NCBI GenBank assembly: GCA_017161075.1
Contig: CP046174.1
Location: 4,030,001-4,094,000, forward strand
Length of the DNA stretch: 64,000 nucleotides
Direction: 5' to 3'
Source: Erysipelotrichaceae bacterium 66202529
GTDB taxonomy: Bacteria > Bacillota_I > Bacilli_A > Erysipelotrichales > Erysipelotrichaceae
Numbering within the stretch: position 1 is the stretch's first letter; every line of letters starts with the position of its first letter. Positions 18,359 to 26,847 of this stretch are shown in pieces. The notes under the pieces were generated by a model that was given only the letters and a program-made list of their open reading frames with translations, was not told the DNA's origin and searched no databases. Position numbers and translations under genes: made by a program.

Positions 18359-18864
18359 TTCTCAGCCTCCATTGCTGTGAGAATGTAATGCTTTACATCC
18401 TCATACGATTCCTTATCCAGATCAAGGACAGTTACATCCTCTCTGGCTGCTATTTCATGAATATATTGTATATCATATTTCTTTAAAACACCAAGTATGT
18501 TTGGAAATTTATCAATCACTTCCAGCAGTGTTTTCAGATAGTGTTCTTCATTTTGTTCCAGATGTCCGATTTCATCCAGAATCAGTATTCTGTTTTCATA
18601 GGCTTTAGCCTGTATCAAAAGCTCCTTACCAAAGGTATCAAATACCCCAGGTATCACTTCATTCCATGTCTCATGCTGGATGGAAAAGCGCTGATCGTTG
18701 TTTTCCATAGCATGAAGAGCATGCAGATAAAAGCCACTGCGTCTTGTTCCCTCATAAAAAGGGAGCGTCACAAAGCCGCAGACAGACTTATGACACTCCC
18801 GGATACATTCCTGAATACAGGTAGACTTTCCAATCTGCTTTTGTCCGGTCAGGAAAATCTTCAT
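18355..18864 (-). CDS. P-loop NTPase (nucleoside-triphosphatase THEP1-like)
   Basis: A 169-residue P-loop protein. Walker A is FLTGQKQIGKSTCIQ at residues 4-18 and Walker B is RILILDEIGHLEQNE, a layout shared with THEP1-type nucleoside triphosphatases and with small NTPases found beside molybdenum enzymes. It lies between the purine permease and the binding lipoprotein and overlaps the latter by four bases. A role in nucleotide hydrolysis, or as a chaperone for cofactor insertion, is possible. Its presence in the operon is the main evidence for either. Confidence 0.75.
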   Translation of the reverse strand: MKIFLTGQKQIGKSTCIQECIRECHKSVCGFVTLPFYEGTRRSGFYLHALHAMENNDQRFSIQHETWNEVIPGVFDTFGKELLIQAKAYENRILILDEIGHLEQNEEHYLKTLLEVIDKFPNILGVLKKYDIQYIHEIAAREDVTVLDLDKESYEDVKHYILTAMEAEK

Positions 18865-18865
18865 A

Positions 18866-20176
18866 TTATTTCTTTTCGCTTTTTTTCTTCGGTAAAACCA
18901 GATTCAGCAACGTAGCTATTACAAAGGTCATGATGATACCGTTCTGTGCAAAGATGTTTCCTACCCAGGAGGGCAGCTGTGCAAGAACAGCCGGTACATT
19001 TCCAATACCGACACCCAGACCAATCGCAAGTGCGACAATTAAACCGTTACGCTCATCCAGCGGTTCTCTTGTCAGTGATTGAATACCGCTCACCAGAATC
19101 ATCGCAAACATGATGACAGCAGCTCCACCCAGTACTGACTGCGGCATTACAGAGAATAATGCACTCAGCTTAGGACAGAAGCCGCATAAAATCAGAAAGA
19201 CTGCCCCTGTCATAATGACAAAGCGGTTGACTACCTTAGTTACTGCGACTAGGCCGACATTCTGTGAAAAGGAGGTGTTTGGCAGGACGCCAAAGACTGC
19301 CCCCAGAATGGAACCAAGACCATCGGCCATAACGCCACCCTGCAGCTCCTTATCTGTTGCCTCGCGATCCAAGCCGCCGTTTGCCACACCGGATACATCA
19401 CCGATGGTTTCCACCGTCGTCGCAATAAACATGATTCCCATTGCGATAATCGCCTGTCCATGGAATTCAAAGGCAACCGGCATAAAGGCAGGAAGCGCAA
19501 ACCAGCTGGCAGAGGCTACCTGTGTGAAATCAACCATGCCCAGCATGATTGCCAGAATATAGCCTGCAACGATACCAATCAGAATAGAAGCGTTATTGAT
19601 AGCTCCCTTAAACTGCTTCGCAACCAGAATCACGATAATGACAAAGGTTCCCACCAGCAGATGATTGGTACTTCCAAAATCCGCAGCACCGTTACCACCG
19701 CCAAAGTAGTTGATTCCAACTGGCAGCAAAGACAGCCCGATGGATATGATGACCAGACTTGTAACAACCGGAGGAAACAGCTTGCGCAGCGGCTTGATAA
19801 AATACCCGAGCACCATTTCAAAAATACCGCCGATAAGGCTTGCCCCCATCAGTGCGCCATATCCAAAGGCAGCACCGATTGCCTTCGCCGTACCGATAAA
19901 GCCGGAGCTTGTCCCCATAACGATCGGCAATCCGCTTCCGATTTTCCAAAACGGATACAGCTGAAACAAAGTCGCAATACCAGCCACAAACATAGCGTTC
20001 TGAATCAGTGTCATTTTCAGCACACCGCTCATTTCCAGCATCCCGCAGACGATAATCAGCGGCGATACATTTCCCAGAAACATTGCAAGGATATGCTGAA
20101 TCCCAAGTGGCAGCGCCTTTTTCAGCGGTACCGTTCCATCCAGTTCATAGATGGAATCTTTCTTTTTTTCTTCCAT
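18866..20176 (-). CDS. NCS2 family uracil/xanthine permease
   Basis: A 436-residue NCS2 nucleobase:cation symporter with about fourteen membrane segments. Recognisable parts are PLGIQHILAMFLGNVSPLI at the start, the signature GVLPNTSFSQNVGLVAVT, with the QNxG motif of purine members, and AIATTVETIGDVSGVANGG-like TM8 sequence. The NTSFSQN form points to xanthine/purine rather than uracil carriers. The ATG at 20176 has AGGAG six bases upstream; the longer frame begins at a TTG inside that site. It is the first gene of the operon and lies directly behind a purine riboswitch. Confidence 0.9.
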   Translation of the reverse strand: MEEKKKDSIYELDGTVPLKKALPLGIQHILAMFLGNVSPLIIVCGMLEMSGVLKMTLIQNAMFVAGIATLFQLYPFWKIGSGLPIVMGTSSGFIGTAKAIGAAFGYGALMGASLIGGIFEMVLGYFIKPLRKLFPPVVTSLVIISIGLSLLPVGINYFGGGNGAADFGSTNHLLVGTFVIIVILVAKQFKGAINNASILIGIVAGYILAIMLGMVDFTQVASASWFALPAFMPVAFEFHGQAIIAMGIMFIATTVETIGDVSGVANGGLDREATDKELQGGVMADGLGSILGAVFGVLPNTSFSQNVGLVAVTKVVNRFVIMTGAVFLILCGFCPKLSALFSVMPQSVLGGAAVIMFAMILVSGIQSLTREPLDERNGLIVALAIGLGVGIGNVPAVLAQLPSWVGNIFAQNGIIMTFVIATLLNLVLPKKKSEKK

Positions 20177-20192
20177 AACTTTCTCCTTCAAA

Positions 20193-20222
20193 TAAAAAAG
20201 CTCCCGTCAAACATGCGGGAAC
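20193..20222 (-). terminator. Riboswitch expression-platform terminator
   Basis: Minus strand: GTTCCCG, nine-base loop, CGGGAGC, then TTTTTT. It sits between the purine aptamer and the permease ribosome binding site, so ligand binding should favour early termination and turn the operon off. Confidence 0.88.
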
Positions 20223-20256
20223 CAATCTTTTATCATGCAGATAATAAAATGATTAG

Positions 20257-20324
20257 TTCCGTAGTCCCAAAAGTATCGGTTTGGGGTAGAGACATTCGCA
20301 CCATACCACGCGAATTATACGAAA
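20257..20324 (-). ncRNA. Purine riboswitch aptamer (guanine class)
   Basis: Read on the minus strand, the 68 bases fit the purine aptamer: P1 from TTTCGTA pairing with TACGGAA, then TATAAT, a P2 arm with ATGGTGCGAATG, the J2/3 segment GTCTCTACC, a P3 arm and the closing GACTACGG. The discriminator base just before P1 closes is C (GAC-TAC), which marks guanine/xanthine-type rather than adenine-type aptamers. P2 and P3 loops differ somewhat from the B. subtilis xpt form but keep the three-way junction. Controls the permease/hydroxylase operon. Confidence 0.9.
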
Positions 20325-20336
20325 CGTAAAGATTTT

Positions 20337-20365
20337 ACCATATATTGTATTATTTTTCTACACAA
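20337..20365 (-). promoter_or_regulatory. Promoter of the riboswitch operon
   Basis: Minus strand: TTGTGT (20360-20365), 17 bases, TATGGT (20337-20342), placing the start of the transcript just ahead of the aptamer P1 stem. Confidence 0.6.
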
Positions 20366-20946
20366 ATAAACACTTTACCTGTCAGAACTGCTACGATTTG
20401 TTATTGTACATTGAGGATTAAGAAATCCATAAGGTATCTGATAGAGGGTACTCGTTACTTATGAGCTTACAGCCATACGATACTTTTGTCTTTTTGCCCT
20501 TGGCTAAGCTATTTTCTCCTATATAAATCGGTCAGCAGGTACTTGCGATTTACAAATAAGATGTAAGTAAAACAACCGGGCAACATACATCTTGCATACA
20601 TTTTGAAGGTAAAAGAATGATAATGAAGGCAATTTTATCCCCTATGCTTGCCACATGTACATCGTCTTGTGTTTGTTGAATTGCAGCCACTCAACATGGA
20701 GTTCAGATAAAAGGGAATTGCTGTTCTATTTTTCTATCTATATAGCATCCCTATGACATAGATTCCTGTTTCATGCATGTATTTCTATCCTATGCAATCA
20801 CAGTGTTGATAAAGTATATCAATGAAATTAAAAGAAACTTGCTAACGATCTTTTCCGACGATGAATGGTTAGAGGGTGCATAATCAATAGCTTTCTAAAG
20901 TGCCCCAATTCATACTATACCCGCATTTTCAATAACAAAAATATAC
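20366..20946. other. Gene-free stretch between divergent operons
   Basis: About 580 bases with no reading frame that has a ribosome binding site and no recognisable RNA. AT-rich and without strong hairpins. Confidence 0.5.
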
Positions 20947-20973
20947 TTCTGTTTATAAATTTTATAAACAGAA
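20947..20973. promoter_or_regulatory. 27-bp perfect palindrome upstream of the DUF1538 gene
   Basis: TTCTGTTTATAAA, one central T, TTTATAAACAGAA: perfect 13-bp arms, 98 bases ahead of the DUF1538 start codon. No T-run terminator character, so an operator for a dimeric regulator is the simplest reading. Confidence 0.55.
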
Positions 20974-21070
20974 TAAATCATCATTAACCATAGATAAATA
21001 GTTTCCAGGTATGCATACATGTTAAAATAATACTATAGAATATAAAGATAACGCAAAGAGAGGTGAATCA

Positions 21071-22588
21071 ATGACAAAACTGAAAGAAAAAATCAACGAA
21101 GCATTAACTTCTGTATTACCAATTACCTGTATTGTATTTTTATTAAGCATCACAATTACACCAATGCCAATCGGAACTATGCTTCTGTTTGCATGCGGTG
21201 CTGTCATGCTGATTATCGGCATGGGCTTCTTCTCACTGGGGGCAGATATGTCAATGATGCTTATGGGAGAAGGCATCGGTACGATACTCACGACTTCCAG
21301 AAAACGAGTGTTGATGATATGTATCACCTTCATAATCGGCTTTATCATAACAATAGCAGAGCCGGATCTTACTGTGCTTGCACATCAGGTACCCGGTATT
21401 CCTGACAATACACTGATTTGGACGGTAGCTGCCGGTGTCGGTATATTTCTGGTAATGGCCCTGTTAAGAATTCAGTTTCATTGGAAGCTGAGATATTTAC
21501 TTATGCTGTTTTATGGTCTGGTATTCGTACTTGCTTATTTTTCTATGGATAACTTCATGGCCGTTGCCTTTGACTCGGGCGGTGTGACAACCGGGCCGAT
21601 TACGGTTCCCTTCCTTATGGCTCTGGGTGTCGGTATGGCGAATATCACACAGAAGCATGCAGAGGAGGAGAGCTTCGGTATTGTAGCCCTGTGCAGCATT
21701 GGTCCTGTACTGGCGGTACTGCTTTTGGGTATCCTGTATGAGCCTCAGGGTGCAACCTATACACCGTTTGAGATGGTACATGTGGAAACAAGTAAGGATG
21801 TCATTCAAACCTTTTTGCAAGAGCTTCCGCATTATATGTGGGAGGTCAGCAAGGCTCTGCTTCCGATCCTGTGCTTCTTCCTCATATTTCAGCTTATCAG
21901 CAGCTACTTCAATCGACGCTCAATCATAAAAATCCTGATAGGATCGCTATACACCTATATTGGACTGATTCTGTTTCTGTGTGGTGTAAATGTGGGCTTT
22001 ATGCCTGCCGGCTATTTTATAGGCACTGAAATTGCTGCTTTATCCTATAACTGGATTCTCATCCCAATCGGTATGCTGATTGGCTTCTTCGTAGTAAAGG
22101 CGGAACCGGCTGTCCATGTACTTACACGACAGGTAGAGGATATGTCTTCCGGTGCGATATCCACAAAGGCTATGCTCTATTCCCTGTCCATAGGGGTAGG
22201 GCTATCACTTGGAATTGCGATGCTGCGCATCCTTACCGGAGTCAGTATTATGGTCTTCCTGATACCGGGTTATCTTATAGCAATCAGCCTCAGCTTTTTT
22301 GTTCCCAAGGTATTTACCGGGATTGCCTTTGACTCAGGCGGTGTGGCGAGCGGGCCGATGACGGCTACGTTTCTTCTTCCTCTTGCCATGGGTGCGTGTG
22401 AACAGCTTGGCGGCAATGTCATGCTGGATGCCTTTGGAATCGTCGCGATGGTTGCCATGACCCCGCTATTAACAATTCAGATTCTGGGTCTGTTTATGAA
22501 GAAAAAGAAGAAAAAGGATACGGATACACTTCAGGAGGATATTATCATGGAATTTGAGGAAGCCGCAAATGAACGGACAGAAAGTTAA
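21071..22588 (+). CDS. DUF1538 family integral membrane protein (duplicated)
   Basis: A 505-residue membrane protein made of two homologous halves, each with several membrane helices and one copy of a conserved motif: AFDSGGVTTGPITVPF near residue 170 and AFDSGGVASGPMTATF near residue 420. This fits the DUF1538 family, thought to be a transporter or channel, in which many members sit next to PII-like genes. GAGAGG precedes the ATG by six to nine bases. The following PII-like gene begins inside its last 20 bases, so the two are translationally coupled and the PII protein probably gates or senses this membrane protein. Confidence 0.87.
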   Translation: MTKLKEKINEALTSVLPITCIVFLLSITITPMPIGTMLLFACGAVMLIIGMGFFSLGADMSMMLMGEGIGTILTTSRKRVLMICITFIIGFIITIAEPDLTVLAHQVPGIPDNTLIWTVAAGVGIFLVMALLRIQFHWKLRYLLMLFYGLVFVLAYFSMDNFMAVAFDSGGVTTGPITVPFLMALGVGMANITQKHAEEESFGIVALCSIGPVLAVLLLGILYEPQGATYTPFEMVHVETSKDVIQTFLQELPHYMWEVSKALLPILCFFLIFQLISSYFNRRSIIKILIGSLYTYIGLILFLCGVNVGFMPAGYFIGTEIAALSYNWILIPIGMLIGFFVVKAEPAVHVLTRQVEDMSSGAISTKAMLYSLSIGVGLSLGIAMLRILTGVSIMVFLIPGYLIAISLSFFVPKVFTGIAFDSGGVASGPMTATFLLPLAMGACEQLGGNVMLDAFGIVAMVAMTPLLTIQILGLFMKKKKKKDTDTLQEDIIMEFEEAANERTES

Positions 22589-23231
22589 ATGTCTGGTAGT
22601 TATTGTTAATCGGGATAAGGGAGAGCTGGTCGCAGACATATGCAAACAGTATCAGCTGTATTTCACCTATGGCATTCTGGCGCTTGGAACAGCAGGCTCT
22701 GATCTTCTTGACTACCTGGGTATTGGTGAAACAGATAAGGAGCTGTTATTCTGCTGCCTTCCGGCTTGGCTGGAAAAGGAAGTCATGCATAAGGTGGCAG
22801 CTGAAACACAGATTAGAAAAATGGGTCATGGTGTTATGTTTACGATACCGCTGAGTGGAATCAGCAGTTTATTTCAGAGCAAAATATTATGTGGAAGAAC
22901 CAATGAGGAGAAACAGATGGAACAAAAAGAACGCAAATATGAGCTAGTTGTCGCAGTCGTTGAACACGGCTGGCGCGATCAGGTTATGGAGGCTGCCCGG
23001 GAAGCAGATGCTACGGGAGGAACCGTACTGCATGCACGGTCCCTTCACGAGGATGATTCCGCAACATTTTTCGGTATTAAGCTGCAGGGAGAAAAAGATG
23101 TCGTCGTCATCCTGTCCGCTCACGAGAATTACAAGCATATCATGGATACCGTCAATAAGGCTGCAGGGTTTCAGACAGAGGCCAAAGGACTTATCTTCTC
23201 CATGCCGGTGGATGAATTTATCGGTATGTAG
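22569..23231 (+). CDS. Tandem PII-like regulatory protein
   Basis: A 220-residue soluble protein with two PII-like halves. Half one spans about residues 5-100 (VKCLVVIVNRDKGELVADIC ... MGHGVMFTIPLSG) and half two about 117-220 (YELVVAVVEHGWRDQVMEAA ... GGTVLHARS ... GLIFSMPVDEF). The second half keeps the GG-T-hook region GATGG/GGTVLHAR of PII proteins better than the first. PII proteins normally form trimers that read ATP/ADP and 2-oxoglutarate and bind membrane transporters. The start at 22569 has GAGG nine bases upstream, within the DUF1538 gene. The first half may have lost ligand binding. Confidence 0.82.
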   Translation: MNGQKVKCLVVIVNRDKGELVADICKQYQLYFTYGILALGTAGSDLLDYLGIGETDKELLFCCLPAWLEKEVMHKVAAETQIRKMGHGVMFTIPLSGISSLFQSKILCGRTNEEKQMEQKERKYELVVAVVEHGWRDQVMEAAREADATGGTVLHARSLHEDDSATFFGIKLQGEKDVVVILSAHENYKHIMDTVNKAAGFQTEAKGLIFSMPVDEFIGM

Positions 23232-23330
23232 GATTTCACTACAAGCTGAAACTGCCCTTAAACGATCTTAAAAGAATCGCTGTAAGATTATTCTATTCGT
23301 ATCAAATAGAAGATTAAACGAAAAAACAGG

Positions 23331-23384
23331 AGCGATTGCTGATAATCACTGAATCACAGGATAATCGGCATGCTTCTGTTTTTT
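23331..23384. terminator. Bidirectional terminator between PII-like and PepSY genes
   Basis: Outer arms AAAAAACAGGAGC and GCTTCTGTTTTTT with an imperfect inner stem containing GATAATC and GGATAATC. T-runs lie on both strands, so it can end the plus-strand PII gene and the minus-strand PepSY gene. Confidence 0.8.
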
Positions 23385-23422
23385 CTTATCAAAATTTCTA
23401 TTGCTATGAAAGCTTCTGTTTG

Positions 23423-24472
23423 CTAATCGTCATGATCCGTATCCTTATCCCATTCCAAAATGCTCCCCTTAAAGGCATCTATTGTATAATCGTACTCTGT
23501 ATTCCCCTTTCTGAATTCGATTTCATACACGGATTGTCCATCGTCATTTTCCAGCTTTGCCTTTGTGAACAGCACTTCCTTCTCCTGCAAGCCGGCATGA
23601 CTCAATGCCGTATTCTTCGCCTTATCCACACCGATATACGAAGCGGATGGCTTTGACTGCTCCTGACTCTGTATCTTTCGTTTCTCGGCCTTTCGTTCAA
23701 TAATGGTTCCCTTCACAGCATCAATCTCATAATCATATTCTGTTGTTGCGCTTATAAATTCAATTTCATACACCGGCTGACCATCCTCATAATCGAGCCT
23801 GGCTTTTGTGAATGTCACATGAGATGCGGATTCCTTAGCATCTGCCAGCGCCTTGCTTTTGGCGTCTGCTTTACTAATGCTTACGGCTGTATCCACACCG
23901 GAAGCATTGCCTGCCTTTTTGTTATTCTCCACATCCTTCTTTATGATCGTACCATCCTTGGCAAGCAGCTTATACTCATATGCTTTTTGTGCTGTCTGAA
24001 ATTCTATTTCATAAACCGCCAAGCCATCATCCTGCTTGGAAGCTGTCTTTGTAAAATTTCCATCCGCTGCCTTTACTCCGGCATCCTGAAGCACAAGCTT
24101 TTTTGCCTCCTCCAGTGTGATTGAGGAGACCGCCTGTGACGGAACGTTTTCTTTAAGGCCTTCCACTTCCCGATCCAGGATATCACCATCCCTGGAGGCA
24201 ATCGTATAATCGTATATATACTGTGCACTTCGGAATTTCACTTCATAAACGCTCTGCCCGTCTTCCTTTTCCAGCGCTGCCTTTTCAAATTGTACCTGTT
24301 TGGCATCTACTCCTGCATCCTGAAGTGCAATCTGTTTCGCCCTATCTGCATTGATACGGTTATCCGTTTCCATTGCATTGGCTAACATTACGCCTCCGCC
24401 GGCAACGACAGAGATTCCTCCAATCGCAACCAGAGCCTTTACAGATGTTGATAGCTGCTGCAGCTTTTTCAT
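23423..24472 (-). CDS. Secreted or membrane-anchored protein with four PepSY domains
   Basis: A 349-residue protein. One hydrophobic segment (about residues 13-33, SVKALVAIGGISVVAGGG) forms a signal anchor. The rest is four PepSY repeats, each with AK..AL.DAG at the start, KA.L..EDGQ.VYE..F in the middle and YDY.IDA..G.I at the end. The repeats start near residues 40, 118, 205 and 285. PepSY units are known from propeptides of M4 proteases and from extracytoplasmic sensor or inhibitor proteins. AAGGAG lies eight bases before the ATG at 24472. It lies behind a direct-repeat operator and next to a two-component system that shares it. Confidence 0.85.
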   Translation of the reverse strand: MKKLQQLSTSVKALVAIGGISVVAGGGVMLANAMETDNRINADRAKQIALQDAGVDAKQVQFEKAALEKEDGQSVYEVKFRSAQYIYDYTIASRDGDILDREVEGLKENVPSQAVSSITLEEAKKLVLQDAGVKAADGNFTKTASKQDDGLAVYEIEFQTAQKAYEYKLLAKDGTIIKKDVENNKKAGNASGVDTAVSISKADAKSKALADAKESASHVTFTKARLDYEDGQPVYEIEFISATTEYDYEIDAVKGTIIERKAEKRKIQSQEQSKPSASYIGVDKAKNTALSHAGLQEKEVLFTKAKLENDDGQSVYEIEFRKGNTEYDYTIDAFKGSILEWDKDTDHDD

Positions 24473-24522
24473 ATACATCACTCCTTTTTCTCATTACAAC
24501 CGTAGTATAACAGAGAAAGATT

Positions 24523-24540
24523 AAAGCAACATGAAAGCAA
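24523..24540. promoter_or_regulatory. Direct-repeat operator upstream of the PepSY gene
   Basis: AAAGCAA at 24523-24529 and again at 24534-24540, an 11-bp period, within TTAAAGCAACATGAAAGCAA. A TATACT -10 (minus strand) lies downstream near 24505-24510. The spacing is typical of OmpR-type regulators, and ACATGAAAG also occurs at 26674-26682. Confidence 0.6.
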
Positions 24541-24551
24541 ATGCCTGTATA

Positions 24552-25958
24552 TTATTTCAATGGCAAATGCAGGCTAAAGCAGGAGCCCTCTCCTTCCTCA
24601 CTTTCAACCTCCATCCATCCCCCATGCAGCTGCGCAATCTCCTGTACCATCGCCAGCCCCAGGCCGCTTCCCTGATGAGTGTGTGAGGTATCCGCCTGAT
24701 AAAAACGCTGCCATATGTGATCAATATGCTCTTTTCCTATACCATAACCGTCATCCGAAACAGACAGCAGAACATTCTCTCCCGTTTTTTGCAGAACTAC
24801 GGATATGTGCCCGTTTTCTTTCCCATAGCGATAAGCATTGCTGATCAAATTCACAAGCAGACGGCGCAGCAGCTCTTCATTTCCCCAAACAATAATCCCC
24901 TTAGTAAGCCTATATTCCAGCTGGATTCCCTTCTCATGAAGCAGACATAAATCCTGGCATACCGTATCGCACAGCAGGCTGAAATCCAGCTCTTTCATCA
25001 CAATACGATCCGTTCGCTGCTCCATACGCGTCATTGTCAGCATGTCATTGATCATGGCAGACATTTTTTGTCCCTGCCGTTTAATTACGTGCAATGCATC
25101 CTGATATGCCTGCTGATCCTGTTCCTCCTCCAGGGACAGCTCACATTGCGAAAGAATAACGCTAACCGGTGTTCGCAGCTCATGCGACATATCGCTGGTA
25201 AACTGCTTCTCTGCCTGAAAGGATTTCTCCAGACGGTCCATCATGCTGTTGAAGGTATCTGCCAGCTGATGCAGCTCATCCTGTCCCTTACCTAAATGGA
25301 TTCGTTTTTTCAAATCCTGGCCCTGCTGAATCCCGGAGGCAGCCTGAATCATATGCTGAATCGGTCGCAGAAACCGCCCGGCCAGAAAATAACCGCCCGC
25401 AAGTGCCAGTAAAATTAAGGCGGGAATCAGCCACATGGATAAAATAACAATCGAATCCATCCACCGGGCTCCCTGATTACGGGATACTATCCCACGCAGC
25501 CACAAATCCTTTAAGCCCTCCCCCTTCAGTGAACGATCGTATATGTAATAGGTGCTGCCTTTATATGGAACAGAACGAATTTCATTGTCAGAAAAAGCGA
25601 GCTTACCGGTTGCCTGTGCAATCGGATTTTCACCATACAGCAATGTCGCATCCTCGTTGTACAGGGTTGTATAAATACCATTCATTTCATCAAGATAATC
25701 GTCATCAATTTCCAAATAACCATGTTGATATTGAATATAGACATCCTTATCTCCATCCGGATTGGCATCCGCCTTATCATGGTAATACTCCACCTCATCA
25801 ATATTGTCACTCACCGTTTCCACCAGAGAATCCTTGATATTTTTTTGTACGACATTATCACTGATCATCAGTACACAGCCAAGAGTCAGACCTGCCAGAA
25901 TAATCATTGCAAATGCAAACCATATGGTAATCTTTGTCCGGATACGCAGCCTGTTCAT
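24552..25958 (-). CDS. Two-component sensor histidine kinase
   Basis: A 468-residue kinase with two membrane helices (about residues 10-32 and 172-196) enclosing an extracellular sensor region of about 140 residues, then HAMP, HisKA with the phospho-acceptor His in SDMSHELRTPVSVI, and an HATPase domain (NLISNAYRYGKEN, SDDGYGIG, GSGLGLAMVQEIAQ). It overlaps the response regulator by four bases. The architecture matches CusS/BaeS-like kinases that watch the cell envelope. The adjacent PepSY gene probably belongs to the same circuit, and PepSY domains could act on or report to the sensor. Confidence 0.93.
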   Translation of the reverse strand: MNRLRIRTKITIWFAFAMIILAGLTLGCVLMISDNVVQKNIKDSLVETVSDNIDEVEYYHDKADANPDGDKDVYIQYQHGYLEIDDDYLDEMNGIYTTLYNEDATLLYGENPIAQATGKLAFSDNEIRSVPYKGSTYYIYDRSLKGEGLKDLWLRGIVSRNQGARWMDSIVILSMWLIPALILLALAGGYFLAGRFLRPIQHMIQAASGIQQGQDLKKRIHLGKGQDELHQLADTFNSMMDRLEKSFQAEKQFTSDMSHELRTPVSVILSQCELSLEEEQDQQAYQDALHVIKRQGQKMSAMINDMLTMTRMEQRTDRIVMKELDFSLLCDTVCQDLCLLHEKGIQLEYRLTKGIIVWGNEELLRRLLVNLISNAYRYGKENGHISVVLQKTGENVLLSVSDDGYGIGKEHIDHIWQRFYQADTSHTHQGSGLGLAMVQEIAQLHGGWMEVESEEGEGSCFSLHLPLK

Positions 25959-26629
25959 GAAGGCTCCTTCAACACGTAGCCGCTGCCTCTGACGGTATAA
26001 ATCAATTTACAGGAAAAACCACCGTCCACCTTTTTACGCAAATAGCTGATATAAACATCTACCAGATTGGTACCGCCCTCATACTCATAGCTCCATATAT
26101 GATTTTCAATTTTTTCCCTGGAAAGCACAATATTCTTATTCAGCAGCATATACTCCAGCAGAGCATATTCACGGGCAGACAGAAGCAGCAGCTTTTCGCC
26201 TCTGTGAACCGTATGTGTTGCCGTATCCAGTATCAGATCACCAGCCTGTAAGTGTGTTGTTGCACTTCCCTTTGCCAGCCGTATCATGGTGCGGATTCTT
26301 GCCGTAAGCTCCGCAAAGGAAAACGGCTTAATCAGATAATCATTAGCTCCACTATCCAGTCCCAGCACACGGTCTTCTATGGCATCTCTGGCCGTAAGAA
26401 ATAAAACCGGTGTCATATTCTTTTCTGCACGAAGACTCTTCAATACCTCATAGCCGTTCACCTTCGGCATCATGATATCCAGAATAATACCGTCATACTC
26501 TGTTACAGCAGCATACTCCAGCGCCTCCTGTCCATCATAGCAGGCATCCACGCTATAGCCTTCCTTTTTCAGCTTTCGGCATACAAGCTCATTCAAATCG
26601 CGTTCATCCTCTGCAAGCAGCAGTCTCAT
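25955..26629 (-). CDS. OmpR family response regulator
   Basis: A 224-residue regulator with an N-terminal receiver (phospho-Asp in GIILDIMMPKVNG, LFLTARDA, switch Lys in YLIKPFSF) and a C-terminal winged helix (LSAREYALLEYMLLN ... NLVDVYISYLRKKVD). It is the first gene of the pair, with a GGAGGTGC-like site before the ATG. Two ACATGA repeats 11 bp apart lie in its promoter region, so autoregulation is likely. Confidence 0.95.
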   Translation of the reverse strand: MRLLLAEDERDLNELVCRKLKKEGYSVDACYDGQEALEYAAVTEYDGIILDIMMPKVNGYEVLKSLRAEKNMTPVLFLTARDAIEDRVLGLDSGANDYLIKPFSFAELTARIRTMIRLAKGSATTHLQAGDLILDTATHTVHRGEKLLLLSAREYALLEYMLLNKNIVLSREKIENHIWSYEYEGGTNLVDVYISYLRKKVDGGFSCKLIYTVRGSGYVLKEPS

Positions 26630-26673
26630 ACCAGCACCTCCCTAAACTCCATCGTATATAGTATCCTACAAAA

Positions 26674-26693
26674 ACATGAAAGAAACATGAGAA
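26674..26693. promoter_or_regulatory. Direct-repeat operator upstream of the response regulator
   Basis: AACATGAAAG and AACATGAGAA with ACATGA at 26674 and 26685, an 11-bp period, about 45 bases ahead of the start codon. A GATACT / TATATA -10 region follows on the minus strand. The same ACATGAAAG core lies in front of the PepSY gene. Confidence 0.6.
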
Positions 26694-26779
26694 ATCCTCT
26701 ATCTTTATCTTATCAGTATTATGTACCAATCTCCAACGCTTTTGCATGTTTATTTCATTCTTCGCTCCCATTAGAAAAG

Positions 26780-26806
26780 ACATTCTGCACATGGTGCACA
26801 GAATGC
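26780..26806 (-). terminator. Terminator after the 229-residue membrane protein gene
   Basis: Minus strand: GCATTCTG...CAGAATGT with an inner GCA/TGC pairing, then CTTTTCT. It lies 42 bases past the stop of the upstream membrane protein gene and insulates the response regulator. Confidence 0.7.
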
Positions 26807-26847
26807 CCTTGGTTTGTTTCATCAGCCGTTTCTGACCATCCGAATTG

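Noticed and set aside
19460..20329. 289-codon plus-strand reading frame
   Set aside because: It lies antisense to the NCS2 permease gene and runs through the riboswitch; its product is polar and unlike any family, so it is a shadow frame.
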